This document shows, one piece after another, positions 15,646 through 24,657 of a stretch of DNA of 59,018 nucleotides (position 1 is the first letter of the stretch; the number at the start of each line of letters is the position of its first letter). Made by a program: the position numbers and the translations under genes. The stretch comes from a virus. Below the pieces are notes generated by a model, which was not told the DNA's origin, did no database searches, and worked only from the letters and a program-made list of their open reading frames with translations. Location of the stretch: IMG/VR virus record IMGVR_UViG_3300027858_000006, positions 1-59,018 of that record. One strand, 5' to 3'.

Positions 15646-16476
15646 TTAAGCTCCCATCATTTGTTTATAATGCTGCATGAAAACTGGAATTGTAACACCA
15701 GCGGGTGCAGCCAGCGGCTGTCCGTAAAGTTCTTGCGGTACTTGATACATGAAATAAGGGTAAGTATTAAGAAATTGTACTTGATATGGTGTAAGGCACG
15801 CATTCCATAAAATCGGATTGTTTATCAAACCCCCGAAAAATCGTTCTAAATCACTTCTTACACCAACTGTAAGGTTACATGATGTAGATGCAATTCCATT
15901 TGAGTAAGCTAATGGGTTTGCATCTAATAAACCATCAACATACACCCTCATGTATATTCCATCGTATGTACACACACAACGGTGTAATTTTCCGTCAACA
16001 ATATCAGTATTTCCATACAAACTCGAATAATTAGTGCCATCAGATGATAACCATAATTTTAATCTCTCTCCATCGGAATCATCTATATCCATCCGGTATT
16101 GACGTTGGCTTGTATCGGGATTCCACTTTCCAAATATATCTTTATCCGCTATTATACTTGTCGTGCTATATTTTATCTCTGCTGACATAGATATATGCGT
16201 GTTCGTTCCAGATATATCAATCGAGCCATGATTAGGAACGGTGATATAATCACTACTCCCATTAAACTCTAACCCAGCAGCACCACCCACCCACTCAGGC
16301 ACACCTACAAGTGTTCCATTGTTTCCATGACCACTAACGTCAAATGCCTCGTCACCATTGCCTTCCCAGAACGGCAAAGCCATAACCGGGACGGGCATAT
16401 TATATTTTCGACAGTTATAAGCAACTATCCACGGGTCTATGTTCCAGAGTCCAGGTTTGACATTAGCAGAATGCAT
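15646..16476 (-). CDS. LamG-type fibre tip or receptor-binding protein (276 aa)
   Basis: After a conserved start (NVKPGLWNIDPWIVAYNCRKYNMPVPVMALPFWEGNG), a clear LamG domain: DVSGHGNNGTLVGVP, GLEFNGSSDYITVPN, TYDGIYMRVYVDG, and the ending PYFMYQVPQEL. Paralogue of 8159-8947 with shared N-terminal 35 residues and C-terminal PYFMY, but a different middle. Likely binds host surface glycans or proteins. Confidence 0.72.
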   Translation of the reverse strand: MHSANVKPGLWNIDPWIVAYNCRKYNMPVPVMALPFWEGNGDEAFDVSGHGNNGTLVGVPEWVGGAAGLEFNGSSDYITVPNHGSIDISGTNTHISMSAEIKYSTTSIIADKDIFGKWNPDTSQRQYRMDIDDSDGERLKLWLSSDGTNYSSLYGNTDIVDGKLHRCVCTYDGIYMRVYVDGLLDANPLAYSNGIASTSCNLTVGVRSDLERFFGGLINNPILWNACLTPYQVQFLNTYPYFMYQVPQELYGQPLAAPAGVTIPVFMQHYKQMMGA

Positions 16477-16482
16477 GTGGTT

Positions 16483-17127
16483 CTATAGTCCTGTGTTCAG
16501 AGTATATGCTGAGTATGTATAAACATCTGGGCCGTCCGTATCATAATCGGCATTGTATACTATCCGAAGCCGACTGAGTGATCGACAGTTGATATTAAGT
16601 TTCCACTGTGCCACTACCTCGGCCCTGGCATCGTCTATGTCCATGATTACGGATGCGGCTGCGGTCTGTTCGTTAGCAAGCCCGTCTAATATCGTAATAG
16701 TATCGCCAGCATCTCCCGAGTTCGCTGTCTGGAATACCACTTCCGAATTTGCAACAGTCGTATTTTTGATGAACTTGAACTTTCCATCATTGTCTATTCC
16801 CGCTGTTTCGGGGTTGGTACAAGCGATTACCGTTTCATCCGCCGGTTCTGTAGCATCGAGAGCTAAAGGCGTAACTGGCGTACCGACTGGCCCCACTAAC
16901 CTCAGTTCATTCACCCAATCATCCTTTGCTGGGGATGCCTCACCAGTGGACTGAATGATTATTTCTGGCTGGCCGGTGCTGGCGACTGCTTCACCAAGTA
17001 CCGCTTTGATTGCAAGCGTTACCTCGTATGCGGTTGATACATCCAGTTCTGTACCCAGCCGAACGGCTGCATTAGCGGTAAGCGCCCATTCATCCAGAAC
17101 GGTTTGAGAACCTTTTGTTAGTGCCAT
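16483..17127 (-). CDS. virion structural protein, unknown (214 aa)
   Basis: Ala/Thr-rich with a beta-strand look and no membrane segment; ends with NINCRSLSRLRIVYNADYD and YTYSAYTLNTGL. A TTGGTGGTCTAA sequence precedes ATG 17127. Co-operonic with head and tail proteins. It could be a tail or decoration protein. Confidence 0.5.
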   Translation of the reverse strand: MALTKGSQTVLDEWALTANAAVRLGTELDVSTAYEVTLAIKAVLGEAVASTGQPEIIIQSTGEASPAKDDWVNELRLVGPVGTPVTPLALDATEPADETVIACTNPETAGIDNDGKFKFIKNTTVANSEVVFQTANSGDAGDTITILDGLANEQTAAASVIMDIDDARAEVVAQWKLNINCRSLSRLRIVYNADYDTDGPDVYTYSAYTLNTGL

Positions 17128-17406
17128 TTAGACCACCAATCCTGCCTGTACATTTGTCACAGCATTGTCCAACGCAGGTGCAGTGAACAGGTTTTGCTCG
17201 GATTCATAGGCGTCAATGTCTGCTTGCATCAAAGCAATAAATTTATCGGTTTTATCTGCAACAGAATCCCCCGAACGATACTTGACTGAATAATCTTTAT
17301 TGATCAATTCCTCTGCCCCCTCACTTAGAACCATGTTCATAGTGATGTTCCACATTTTGTCCATGATTTTAGTAACTGATTTTTTTGTTACAGTTGCGAT
17401 CGCCAT
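17128..17406 (-). CDS. virion structural protein, unknown (92 aa)
   Basis: Short, mixed helical protein beginning MAIATVTKKSVTKIMDKMW; ends GLVV whose codons hold the next gene's ribosome site. Preceded by GAGGAATAATT. Unknown role; location between two structural genes. Confidence 0.5.
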   Translation of the reverse strand: MAIATVTKKSVTKIMDKMWNITMNMVLSEGAEELINKDYSVKYRSGDSVADKTDKFIALMQADIDAYESEQNLFTAPALDNAVTNVQAGLVV

Positions 17407-17430
17407 AATTATTCCTCATAATTCTATTGT

Positions 17431-18135
17431 CTACAGTCCGCCCATTTTATGAAAGTTCACATTACCGTGTCTGAGTGTATAATTACCAGTAGCTCCAACG
17501 TTTTTGATTATAAATGAAACTTTATCTCCTTCATTGATATCAAATATTGATGTTCCGGGCAAACATTCATATTGTGTTGCTGTTCCTAGTTTCTGCCTGG
17601 CCCTGCATTTATCACACGGTGTTTTGTTAATCATGAAACCCATTGTGAATATATGGCCGGTTGTGCCTGGCGTCAGTGTTGCAGACCAGTTGGACGGATA
17701 GTGACCGCTTGCGTTTGCACCGGCTGTTAGTGTCGCACCTCTGGCATACGTACCTGTGGCATCATCATTGGTATCCCATGCTTTGTCGATCTCGAAAGTG
17801 GTTGAGCTAGGTGCTGAAAGTACTTCATACAGATCGTTATAATTCGTAGTTCCGGTGATGCTTATATAGTCGCCTGCGGAGAGGTTATGTGCCGCTGTGG
17901 TGGTTACCAGTGTGGAGGCACCTCCATCATATGTCGCATATGCCGTTATGTCCGTTCCTCTCACACCGTCCGCAAACGTCCAGCCAAGATTTACCCCTGC
18001 TGTTATGTTGGCAGCATACAGGGCATGCCAGACGTCTGCTGTATCGATCACAGATTCAACCGTGTTAGAATATATGTACATCTCACCTGCTTTTTTCACT
18101 GTTGCAGGTGAGGCACGCTGGATAAAATCACCCAT
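17431..18135 (-). CDS. virion protein with FCCH-like beta module (234 aa)
   Basis: Contains the recurrent phage pattern TTTAAHNLSAGDYISITGT, NYNDLYEVLSAPSSTTFEID, similar to a small beta module often seen in tail and decoration proteins. A CDKC (about residue 175) and one more Cys are present late. Role unclear; likely a decoration or tail component. Confidence 0.5.
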   Translation of the reverse strand: MGDFIQRASPATVKKAGEMYIYSNTVESVIDTADVWHALYAANITAGVNLGWTFADGVRGTDITAYATYDGGASTLVTTTAAHNLSAGDYISITGTTNYNDLYEVLSAPSSTTFEIDKAWDTNDDATGTYARGATLTAGANASGHYPSNWSATLTPGTTGHIFTMGFMINKTPCDKCRARQKLGTATQYECLPGTSIFDINEGDKVSFIIKNVGATGNYTLRHGNVNFHKMGGL

Positions 18136-18141
18136 GATTAT

Positions 18142-18525
18142 CTACTCCGAGTATGTCACCATCAATGTTCCGCTTGTGGCCCCGACACGGATGGCTTTGA
18201 AATTTGCAATGTCTGAGGCACTGTTCAAAGTGATTACATCCCCCGCCTCTATCAGGTGTCCCTCGGTTGTAGTGGGATCTGAACCGTCTTTCCAGATACG
18301 GATTTGTGCGGTCTCAAGCGTCATTGTGGCTTTTGTGGCGTCACCGTATGTCCCAGATGTCAAGCCTATGGCAGAATCAGCAACGGTGACAATCTCGTTT
18401 GCGCTCGCTTCATTCCCTGTGGCGCCAACCCCTACATATAAGGGTTTGTCAGCGCTACCACCAAGGATATACCCATCGTTATCTATATTTTGAACTCTTC
18501 CTGCTTTTGTTGCTTCTACTACCAT
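18142..18525 (-). CDS. head decoration-like protein (127 aa)
   Basis: Small Gly/Ala/Thr-rich beta protein (GSADKPLYVGVGATGNEASANEIV, TMTLETAQIRIWKDG, LMVTYSE), the size and position of DUF2190-like decoration proteins. AAGGTGATTAAAT precedes ATG 18525. Not proven. Confidence 0.45.
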   Translation of the reverse strand: MVVEATKAGRVQNIDNDGYILGGSADKPLYVGVGATGNEASANEIVTVADSAIGLTSGTYGDATKATMTLETAQIRIWKDGSDPTTTEGHLIEAGDVITLNSASDIANFKAIRVGATSGTLMVTYSE

Positions 18526-18579
18526 ATTTAATCACCTTAATAATAATAAAATGTGGTGAGTTTTCACCCACCAGTACGC

Positions 18580-19071
18580 TCATGTCTTTGTCAATTCAAG
18601 CTGAAGGAGTACTTCTCCTGTGCCTGTTTTACCGCCTGCGCTAACAATGGTTATCACATCCCCCTCTGCTACCGCCGTTAGTAGTAATGTTCCTACTTGC
18701 CTGTATCCTGTTTCTTTACTGGCTTCTGATGCCACTTCATTCACAAAATAATCTACATCGTCAGTTCCTATGAACACTTTGCCGACACTGAGATTACTTC
18801 CTGCATCTGCGCTCGATGCTTCTGTGAACACGAAATTTGCAGCGGTTAGAGTATACGCCCTATCTGCTACGAAAACATGCTGTGTGACACCTGCGCCAGA
18901 CAAATCAACGGGGACCTGTGATGATACGACAACCGTTTCAAGGTCTGTCTGCATGGCATCTAGAACATCTTTTATTGTGGTATGACTTCCATCCACATTA
19001 CCGATAAGTGGGCAGGGTGCATTCGTCCCTACCTGCCTATCCAATAAGGTTATTCCACCTGCGTCTGCCAT
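18580..19071 (-). CDS. virion structural protein (163 aa)
   Basis: A beta-rich 160-aa protein with motif CPLIGNVDGSHTTIKDVLDAM and TLTAANFVFTEASSADAGSNLSVGKVFIGTDD, a pattern found in a number of phage capsid-associated proteins. Strong ribosome site GGGGGTATTTCAC. Near MCP; function unknown. Confidence 0.5.
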   Translation of the reverse strand: MADAGGITLLDRQVGTNAPCPLIGNVDGSHTTIKDVLDAMQTDLETVVVSSQVPVDLSGAGVTQHVFVADRAYTLTAANFVFTEASSADAGSNLSVGKVFIGTDDVDYFVNEVASEASKETGYRQVGTLLLTAVAEGDVITIVSAGGKTGTGEVLLQLELTKT

Positions 19072-19084
19072 GTGAAATACCCCC

Positions 19085-19564
19085 TTAGCTCACTGCTCTG
19101 GTTGCAACAATGATATTCACTTTATTAACAGTTGCATCCCCGAGAATGATACTATTCAATACATACAGCGCCTGTCCATCTGCGTGTGTGGCTGCGGTTG
19201 TGCCCATTGCACCCCTCCGGACCACCATGGTTGTATCAGTGTACTCCGATACTTCCATAATTTCATCATCGACACGGATATAAAACGGTGTCCCTGTTGC
19301 GGGCCACTGGGTTTTAGTCGATGTTGTTATGGTAACAGCCGTTTCGGTTGCTGTGACAGTTGCACCATGATTTATGGTAGTTGTAGGATACAGTGCTGCC
19401 GCTTCAGCCACGCCAGTAAGGTCCATTGTTGCGAACCACAATGCTGGATAACTCAACTCAATCCAGTCTGCCTGGGTGACTTTGTTCACTTCGAGTAAGT
19501 GTATAGACACATTGTCATTAGCTGAATCAAAATCAGATACGGGTGTTATCTGTGCTGCTGCCAT
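19085..19564 (-). CDS. virion protein with RGxxGTTAATHADG motif (159 aa)
   Basis: ATG 19564 is favoured over 19570 because of GATGTGATTGATC just upstream. The segment IRVDDEIMEVSEYTDTTMVV then RGAMGTTAATHADG recurs in many phage structural proteins near the capsid gene (RG..GT.AA.H...G.A..). Exact role unclear; probably decoration or baseplate. Confidence 0.5.
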   Translation of the reverse strand: MAAAQITPVSDFDSANDNVSIHLLEVNKVTQADWIELSYPALWFATMDLTGVAEAAALYPTTTINHGATVTATETAVTITTSTKTQWPATGTPFYIRVDDEIMEVSEYTDTTMVVRRGAMGTTAATHADGQALYVLNSIILGDATVNKVNIIVATRAVS

Positions 19565-19566
19565 GA

Positions 19567-20616
19567 TCAATCACATCCGTAAAGCATACCCATTCCTTCT
19601 GGGAACTTGTTCACCAAAGTCATGTAGACCTTCAAGAAGAACTTGTTAGAGTCGGTTGTCTGTGCAAGCCTCTGGAAAGTGATATCCTGTAATACCCGCT
19701 GTTCCAGGAAGTTTGTATTGATACACAGAATCCTTCTTGCGTCTGTGGTTGTCGGCATGAACTGACTTACAATCAATGGGAGCTCACCCACGACTGTATT
19801 TATCGAGAGTGCCTGCAAACCCCATGCAACTTTCGTATATGGATTACTATACCGAATGTTGTTGATGATCTGGTTTTTAAGATTGGAGGCCGTATACGGG
19901 TCTGTGATCAGCAGGTTCGGAGCGCCCTTATCGACAAAACAGTCATTTACCAGCGTGTCCACGTCTTCAAGTGTTGGAACTGCGCCGCTCATATTTGTGG
20001 TGTTCGCAGTCAATAGCTGAATCAGGCCGTCTGGCTGGTACTGGTTGGTGCCATTGTCGCCGTTGATCAGTGCTTCTTCAATTGTTTCATTGAGTTCCTG
20101 GGTTTTGGTCATCACGGCTCTGCGCATTGTGCTTTCAAAGTGCGCACCGCCGATCTCTGCTACACCGGTAACTCTGCCTGTGATCCTACAGTACCGTATT
20201 GTTGAAGATGCCAGTTCCTCGGTATCATCAGTTTCGGTGAGTGTCGGGTCTTCTGAACCCCATGCTGCTGCACCCCTTGCGGTCAATCTGAAGTAGTTGG
20301 CTGTAAGTCCGGTGTTGGTCACTTTGGGAATCAGGGCCTTGATTGGAGTGAATCTGCGTGTGATATCGATCACGCCAGAATCATATGCAAGTGGCATAGG
20401 CACATATCCCGCTGCTCCACTGGCCGCACCGACATTGGCCGCTTTCCCGAATGTGTTTTGTCTCCAGTCCTGTACTGCCTTGACCATATCAGGATAGTAG
20501 TCCTGTGCTGGCTGCATCGGGCCTTCGTACATTGTTTCGTTTGGAATGTCACCGAATGAAGATTTATAGACACTTGCTTCGTCTATCTCCCCGGGTGACA
20601 TGAATTGTCCGCCCAT
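19567..20616 (-). CDS. major capsid protein, HK97 fold (349 aa)
   Basis: Start at MGGQFMSPGE (20616), preceded by AGGGGGTAGATAAC; the longer frame starts inside the scaffold gene. Length, order after scaffold and protease, and internal features (AFNTQELNETIEEALINGDNG-like E-loop region, GTNQYQPDGLIQLLT, DTLVNDCF, FLEQRVLQDITFQRLAQTTDSNKFFLKVYM near the end) fit HK97-type capsids. Residues 58-79 repeat a motif found in the portal C-terminus (see findings), suggesting a protease or scaffold interaction. The N-terminal about 80 residues are probably cleaved as a delta-domain, though the site is not visible. Confidence 0.78.
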   Translation of the reverse strand: MGGQFMSPGEIDEASVYKSSFGDIPNETMYEGPMQPAQDYYPDMVKAVQDWRQNTFGKAANVGAASGAAGYVPMPLAYDSGVIDITRRFTPIKALIPKVTNTGLTANYFRLTARGAAAWGSEDPTLTETDDTEELASSTIRYCRITGRVTGVAEIGGAHFESTMRRAVMTKTQELNETIEEALINGDNGTNQYQPDGLIQLLTANTTNMSGAVPTLEDVDTLVNDCFVDKGAPNLLITDPYTASNLKNQIINNIRYSNPYTKVAWGLQALSINTVVGELPLIVSQFMPTTTDARRILCINTNFLEQRVLQDITFQRLAQTTDSNKFFLKVYMTLVNKFPEGMGMLYGCD

Positions 20617-20617
20617 G

Positions 20618-21016
20618 TTATCTACCCCCTGCTTCAGGGAAAGAGGTATGGAATACACCCTTCATTACATCATACTTTCCAGGTTCGATCGTGCCGATGT
20701 CCTGTATACCTTTCAACATTGGCATGGATTCTATTGTTTCTACCTGCTTTTGAACTGTTTCCAGCTTCTTGGTTAGTTCATCTACAGTGCTCTTTTCAAC
20801 CAGGTCCGGCTTATCGGCTTCTGCCATCTTTTTGAACTCAGGGGCCATCTCATCTATCTGTCCCTTTAGTTCGGTGACGGCATCTGCCATCTTGTCAAAG
20901 TCTGCCTGCGGTACGGTAGGAACTTGTTCTTTTAACAGTCCCTCTACATTTGCCAATTTCTCAAAGAGAGCATTGTATTCATCTCTGGAAATCGGCTCTT
21001 TGTTTTCTGTTCCCAT
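20618..21016 (-). CDS. scaffold protein (132 aa)
   Basis: Highly helical, Glu/Lys-rich with heptad-like L/V/M positions (about 10-100), typical of capsid scaffolds or of the delta domain. Between protease and capsid genes, the standard order. AAGGAGCATAAAC precedes ATG 21016. Ends adjacent to the capsid start. Confidence 0.65.
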   Translation of the reverse strand: MGTENKEPISRDEYNALFEKLANVEGLLKEQVPTVPQADFDKMADAVTELKGQIDEMAPEFKKMAEADKPDLVEKSTVDELTKKLETVQKQVETIESMPMLKGIQDIGTIEPGKYDVMKGVFHTSFPEAGGR

Positions 21017-21072
21017 ATGTTTATGCTCCTTGGTAGGATATCAGCCCGCACTTGCGGGTGTGAATGTGAAAT

Positions 21073-22143
21073 TCAGTCATCATAATCACCGAGCGTTTCA
21101 GTGATCTTTCTCAAACGATCGTTAACTTTCCCCATACGACTCGACAATGTGGAATAAATTGCCTTGTCTGCTTTGACTGTTTCTGTAATTTTACTCCCAG
21201 CACTTTTGTAATCCTTGTCCAGTTTCAGGTCCATCTTGATCATTTGGTCTGATATTTCGTGTTGTGCCGCATATAGCGATTTTCGTTCTAAGTTGAGTTT
21301 GTCTGTGAGTGTTTTATTTGCAGCAGTTTTGTGTCCCTTTACACCACTGCCCGGGCCACCCTTTAAGAAATCATCTGCTGCCTTACAAAAACCGTTAACT
21401 CCATTTTCATTACTTGATATATTACCACCTTCAAAACTATCTACTGCATCAATGAATTTCAGAACTGCTGGGTTTGGTTCTTTCTTATAATCCGGCTCAC
21501 CATCTGTTTCTACTTCATCATCCTGCGATATTGGGCAATTATCACCAACACAAGCAGCCTTCAATACCTGGAAAAACGAACCTTTTGCACTGGGTACATC
21601 TACAATAGAGGTTTCAAGCCATGATTTTACCACAATCTTACCGTCTTTGGATATTGTTTTGGCTTTACCGCCGATTGAAAAACCACGGAACAGACCTTCG
21701 TCTATCATACCCCTAAGCCATTCAAGTTTAGGACTTTTGCTGAGTTTGACCACAAGGAACGGTTTGGCTCCGAAGTTTGTAAGCCATTCCTTACCATCAG
21801 AATCTACATATTTCTCTACAACTTTCCCTATCGCACCTTTCCATTGTGGTGTGGTATCATGTAGGAGTTTGACTACAGGATTTTTCATATAGGTATCGAA
21901 CACGGCTTTGAGTGATTCCATATCCATGTTTTGTGAATCTTCATCCGTATCCCCATTGGACGCAAAACCAGCAAGATATAAGTGTCCGCCTTTATCTCCT
22001 ACTTTCTCAAATGTCATGTCATACTGCCAATCTATCATCTTTTCCACCTTGTTTTTGATTGAGGCACAGTACGCCTCTGGGTCATCCTTGTTTTGGTTCT
22101 TTTTCACACAATCATCGAAATTTGTATATTCTCCAAATGGCAT
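21073..22143 (-). CDS. prohead protease with XkdF-like N-terminus (356 aa)
   Basis: N-terminal 35 residues (MPFGEYTNFDDCVKKNQNKDDPEAYCAS) are a short motif often found in front of phage head proteases. The middle (about 45-190) has a strand with LLHDTTPQWKGAIGKV and GLFRGFSIGGKA, then SIVDVPSAKGSF, as in XkdF/U35-type serine proteases: H-x-S-type catalysis would use the histidine near residue 90 and a serine around 158. C-terminal (about 275-295) contains GGPGSG, a motif seen also at the ends of MuF proteins. Assignment by context plus motifs; catalytic residues are inferred. Confidence 0.66.
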   Translation of the reverse strand: MPFGEYTNFDDCVKKNQNKDDPEAYCASIKNKVEKMIDWQYDMTFEKVGDKGGHLYLAGFASNGDTDEDSQNMDMESLKAVFDTYMKNPVVKLLHDTTPQWKGAIGKVVEKYVDSDGKEWLTNFGAKPFLVVKLSKSPKLEWLRGMIDEGLFRGFSIGGKAKTISKDGKIVVKSWLETSIVDVPSAKGSFFQVLKAACVGDNCPISQDDEVETDGEPDYKKEPNPAVLKFIDAVDSFEGGNISSNENGVNGFCKAADDFLKGGPGSGVKGHKTAANKTLTDKLNLERKSLYAAQHEISDQMIKMDLKLDKDYKSAGSKITETVKADKAIYSTLSSRMGKVNDRLRKITETLGDYDD

Positions 22144-22156
22144 TCAGTAGCCCCCA

Positions 22157-22816
22157 TTATCTTGCATAGTTTAACCCGCCCCTCTGTACATATTCAGGTA
22201 ATTCAAATAGTGGTATCTCAAAACAACGGTCATTGGGGCGAATATGAGGAATCATGTATTTGTCGCCTGTTTTAGGGTCGGTATACGGCTCATCAATCGC
22301 TGTAATTTGCCCGTCCATGCGTTTGCTGTCTTCGGCTGTCTTGTTGTCGAAATGTGCTTTCCATTGTCGGTATTTTGCGCCGCCTTCCTGCCAGCCGTCC
22401 CGCCTGCCTTCTTTCGTAGCAACCAATACTTGATCCCTGACTAATCGCTCAAGTTCCCATTCTTGGAATGAATCTGTGAATAGTGCTTTTACCCGTGTTT
22501 CGATCTGTGAAAGTGCTTCTTGCTCGGTCATTCCTGACTTGATAGCGGCATCCATCTCCTGGTATAGCTTGTCTGCATTGAATGCCAGATCGCCTTTTGC
22601 TCTGGCGATTGTACTCTCAGATAGTGCATGTGTGCGAAGCCCAATTGAAGCCAGTGCGTTTATATCTGGTTCGGGTGGTATTGTCATTTTCATATCGGCT
22701 GCGCCTGTGGCAAGTCCGAGTGAATATGCTTTGATTGCTGCGGATTCCATAAACTGGCTTAGTCTTGTGCCAATGATTTTATTGAGGATTGTACGGATTG
22801 TATCAAGTAGTGTCAT
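22157..22816 (-). CDS. MuF-like head morphogenesis protein (219 aa)
   Basis: Helical N-terminus, then the MuF signature QWKAHFDNKTAEDSKRMDGQ, PYTDPKTGDKYMIPHIRPNDRCFEIP near the C-terminus (residues about 150-205). Overlaps the end of the portal gene by 14 bases and follows an AAGGAGGTGG ribosome site. These proteins bind portal and capsid early in head assembly. Confidence 0.7.
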   Translation of the reverse strand: MTLLDTIRTILNKIIGTRLSQFMESAAIKAYSLGLATGAADMKMTIPPEPDINALASIGLRTHALSESTIARAKGDLAFNADKLYQEMDAAIKSGMTEQEALSQIETRVKALFTDSFQEWELERLVRDQVLVATKEGRRDGWQEGGAKYRQWKAHFDNKTAEDSKRMDGQITAIDEPYTDPKTGDKYMIPHIRPNDRCFEIPLFELPEYVQRGGLNYAR

Positions 22817-24392
22817 ACAGTCGGTCCACCTCCTTCTTTGCCTGCTCCTGGAGTTCGGCTAACCAGTCCATAACCTCATCCATGGTTTTATCTTCAAGTT
22901 TTTTGGTCTTGATTGGCGTTTTTGGGCCGTCATATGCTGGTGGTTTAGGAACATATCCTGGTGTGCCTGAGAGTGCGCCCACATTTGCGGCTTTTAATGC
23001 TTCATCATCACCAAACAACGATTCCCAACCATTCTCTACATCTATGGCATCGTCACCGGTATCTCCATCTTCATCCTGTGATTCGCTGTCACCACTTGGA
23101 AGACTATACTTTTTATCTTCCCAGGTATCCAAGCCATCCCGTAACCGCAATTCATTTACTGAATCCAGGCCAGCCCCTAGCCTTGCGATATCGATGTCTG
23201 TTTGAACTTTCTTATCAGCAAGATCAATCTCATTAACAAACTCAAATTTCACATCGTCTGTAAAGTCAGACCAGACAACATGCCTGTTTAGCATGTCTTC
23301 AACAAGTTTTAGCCAAGGTCTTATCCCAGTAGACTTATGAATTTCCATTTGCTGGATACCTGTGGCTTTATTCAACTCTTCTGTAAATCCTAGTTCAGAA
23401 GGCGTTAAAGCAAACACCGCAAATACCATTTTAGCAAACCATCGCTGTGAATCAATAAACTGCATTTGCTGAGAAGTGAACGGCATGCTCTGAACCTTTG
23501 CACCGCCGCCGGTGACTATCCATTTGTTGTATTTTCGTGGACCCCGAAGTTTTGCTTCAAAGTATGCCTGTTGTCGTTTGAGTTCGTCCAGGTCCCGGAC
23601 GTCGGGTAAATCTATCTGGCCACCCACAAATAGCCCGTTCTTCCAGTATTTAGATTGTGCCAGCGTGGAATCCATCATATAATCTATAATCTGCTCTATG
23701 ATTTCTAAGAGTGCGATACCATATGGTCCCCTGCTCTGCGGGCTTTTCTGGAAATAGATAATTTCATCTGGACTGAATTCTATCGGTTTACCCTGTGGAT
23801 TAATCCAGGAGTACTGCCAGTATGTTTTTATCTGGCCAAACAGATTCGTATCCAGCATAAAGCTCCTACCATCCCGTGCGTATAATTGAACCGGCGGGAG
23901 TTTGGTACTTTTGAGCCTGTTGTTTTCTTTATCGTATGCGATTACTGGGTATGATTTTAGAATTACTCCAGCATCGTACTGGATGGCATCGGGTAATAAC
24001 ATTCTCAATACTTGTGAGAGTGGGTTATCCCACTGTTTACTATTAAAAAATTCTGTCGGTGTATCAATGTGTTCTTGCGGCACATCATCACCATTTTTCA
24101 CAGGTACGATGTTCCAATCTGCGCCTGCCAGCCGATCAACTATATGTTGTACGCACATGCGGACCCATACTGACTTTTCTAATGATTCCAGTCTATCAAA
24201 ATCAATATCCCGTGGTCTACCATATGGGGGAGCAAGCCAAAACGCATCTGTGAATACTGCCTTTCGCTTTATGCCGTCTTCATCGCCTGAATCCCACCAT
24301 GCACCGCCTGTGGTTTCCATGGAATCAAAGTCATACATCTTGATTCCCATTGCTGAACTGGCTTTTTGGATTAGTTTTTGGCGGAAATTCAT
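22803..24392 (-). CDS. portal protein (529 aa)
   Basis: Contains features of portal families: PLSQVLRMLLPDAIQYDAGVILKSYPV, then FSPDEIIYFQKSPQSRGPYGIALLEIIEQII, a long helix (TLAQSKYWKNGLFVGG) and LNKATGIQQMEIHKSTGIRPWLKLVEDMLN in the crown-to-stem region. Residues 467-488 carry the AANVGA.SG..GYVP motif shared with the capsid protein. ATG 24392 overlaps the stop of a DUF1540-like gene. The portal ring is the DNA entry point and the docking site for terminase. Confidence 0.8.
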   Translation of the reverse strand: MNFRQKLIQKASSAMGIKMYDFDSMETTGGAWWDSGDEDGIKRKAVFTDAFWLAPPYGRPRDIDFDRLESLEKSVWVRMCVQHIVDRLAGADWNIVPVKNGDDVPQEHIDTPTEFFNSKQWDNPLSQVLRMLLPDAIQYDAGVILKSYPVIAYDKENNRLKSTKLPPVQLYARDGRSFMLDTNLFGQIKTYWQYSWINPQGKPIEFSPDEIIYFQKSPQSRGPYGIALLEIIEQIIDYMMDSTLAQSKYWKNGLFVGGQIDLPDVRDLDELKRQQAYFEAKLRGPRKYNKWIVTGGGAKVQSMPFTSQQMQFIDSQRWFAKMVFAVFALTPSELGFTEELNKATGIQQMEIHKSTGIRPWLKLVEDMLNRHVVWSDFTDDVKFEFVNEIDLADKKVQTDIDIARLGAGLDSVNELRLRDGLDTWEDKKYSLPSGDSESQDEDGDTGDDAIDVENGWESLFGDDEALKAANVGALSGTPGYVPKPPAYDGPKTPIKTKKLEDKTMDEVMDWLAELQEQAKKEVDRLYDTT

Positions 24393-24523
24393 TTAGGCAC
24401 CGCCTTATAGTCCAAGCAGTGTGTAGTCTCATCTATTTCAATCGATTCTTTTATACACCTGAAATTAAGGTTGTGTACACAATCGGCTGCACCACAACCC
24501 ATGCGTTTAGCCATTTTGGTCAT
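24389..24523 (-). CDS. DUF1540-like small zinc-binding protein (44 aa)
   Basis: Sequence C-GAADCVHN-LNFRCIK-ESIEIDETTHCLDY: spacing of four Cys (residues 10, 15, 23, 36) and the VHN/IKESI pattern match small DUF1540 proteins, which have a Cys4 zinc site. Starts MTKM like its upstream neighbour. Role in phage unknown. ATGA overlaps on both sides. Confidence 0.55.
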   Translation of the reverse strand: MTKMAKRMGCGAADCVHNLNFRCIKESIEIDETTHCLDYKAVPK

Positions 24524-24657
24524 ACAGACTCCTCATCTTTTTCTTGGTGCAACCACGCCATGTCAAAATGTGGGCATGACGGTGTACATTTTTTACCTAC
24601 TAAAAAACAATCATTGTCTGGTATTAACAGACCATGCCAATTTACCATTTTGGTCAT
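24520..24657 (-). CDS. small Cys/His protein (45 aa)
   Basis: MTKMVNWHGLLIPDNDCF then GKKCTPSCPHF and a later His. C17, C24, C28 and H30 could coordinate zinc. Overlaps the terminase stop (ATGA) and the next gene's start. Paralogue-like N-terminus to the 44-aa neighbour (MTKM), otherwise different. Confidence 0.5.
   Translation of the reverse strand: MTKMVNWHGLLIPDNDCFLVGKKCTPSCPHFDMAWLHQEKDEESV

Noticed and set aside
17897-18493. 198-codon plus-strand open frame
   Set aside because: Runs antisense across two virion genes that have good ribosome sites; no domain.
24389-24657. One larger gene covering both small Cys-rich frames
   Set aside because: The frames differ and overlap by ATGA, each with its own Cys pattern, so two genes are more likely.
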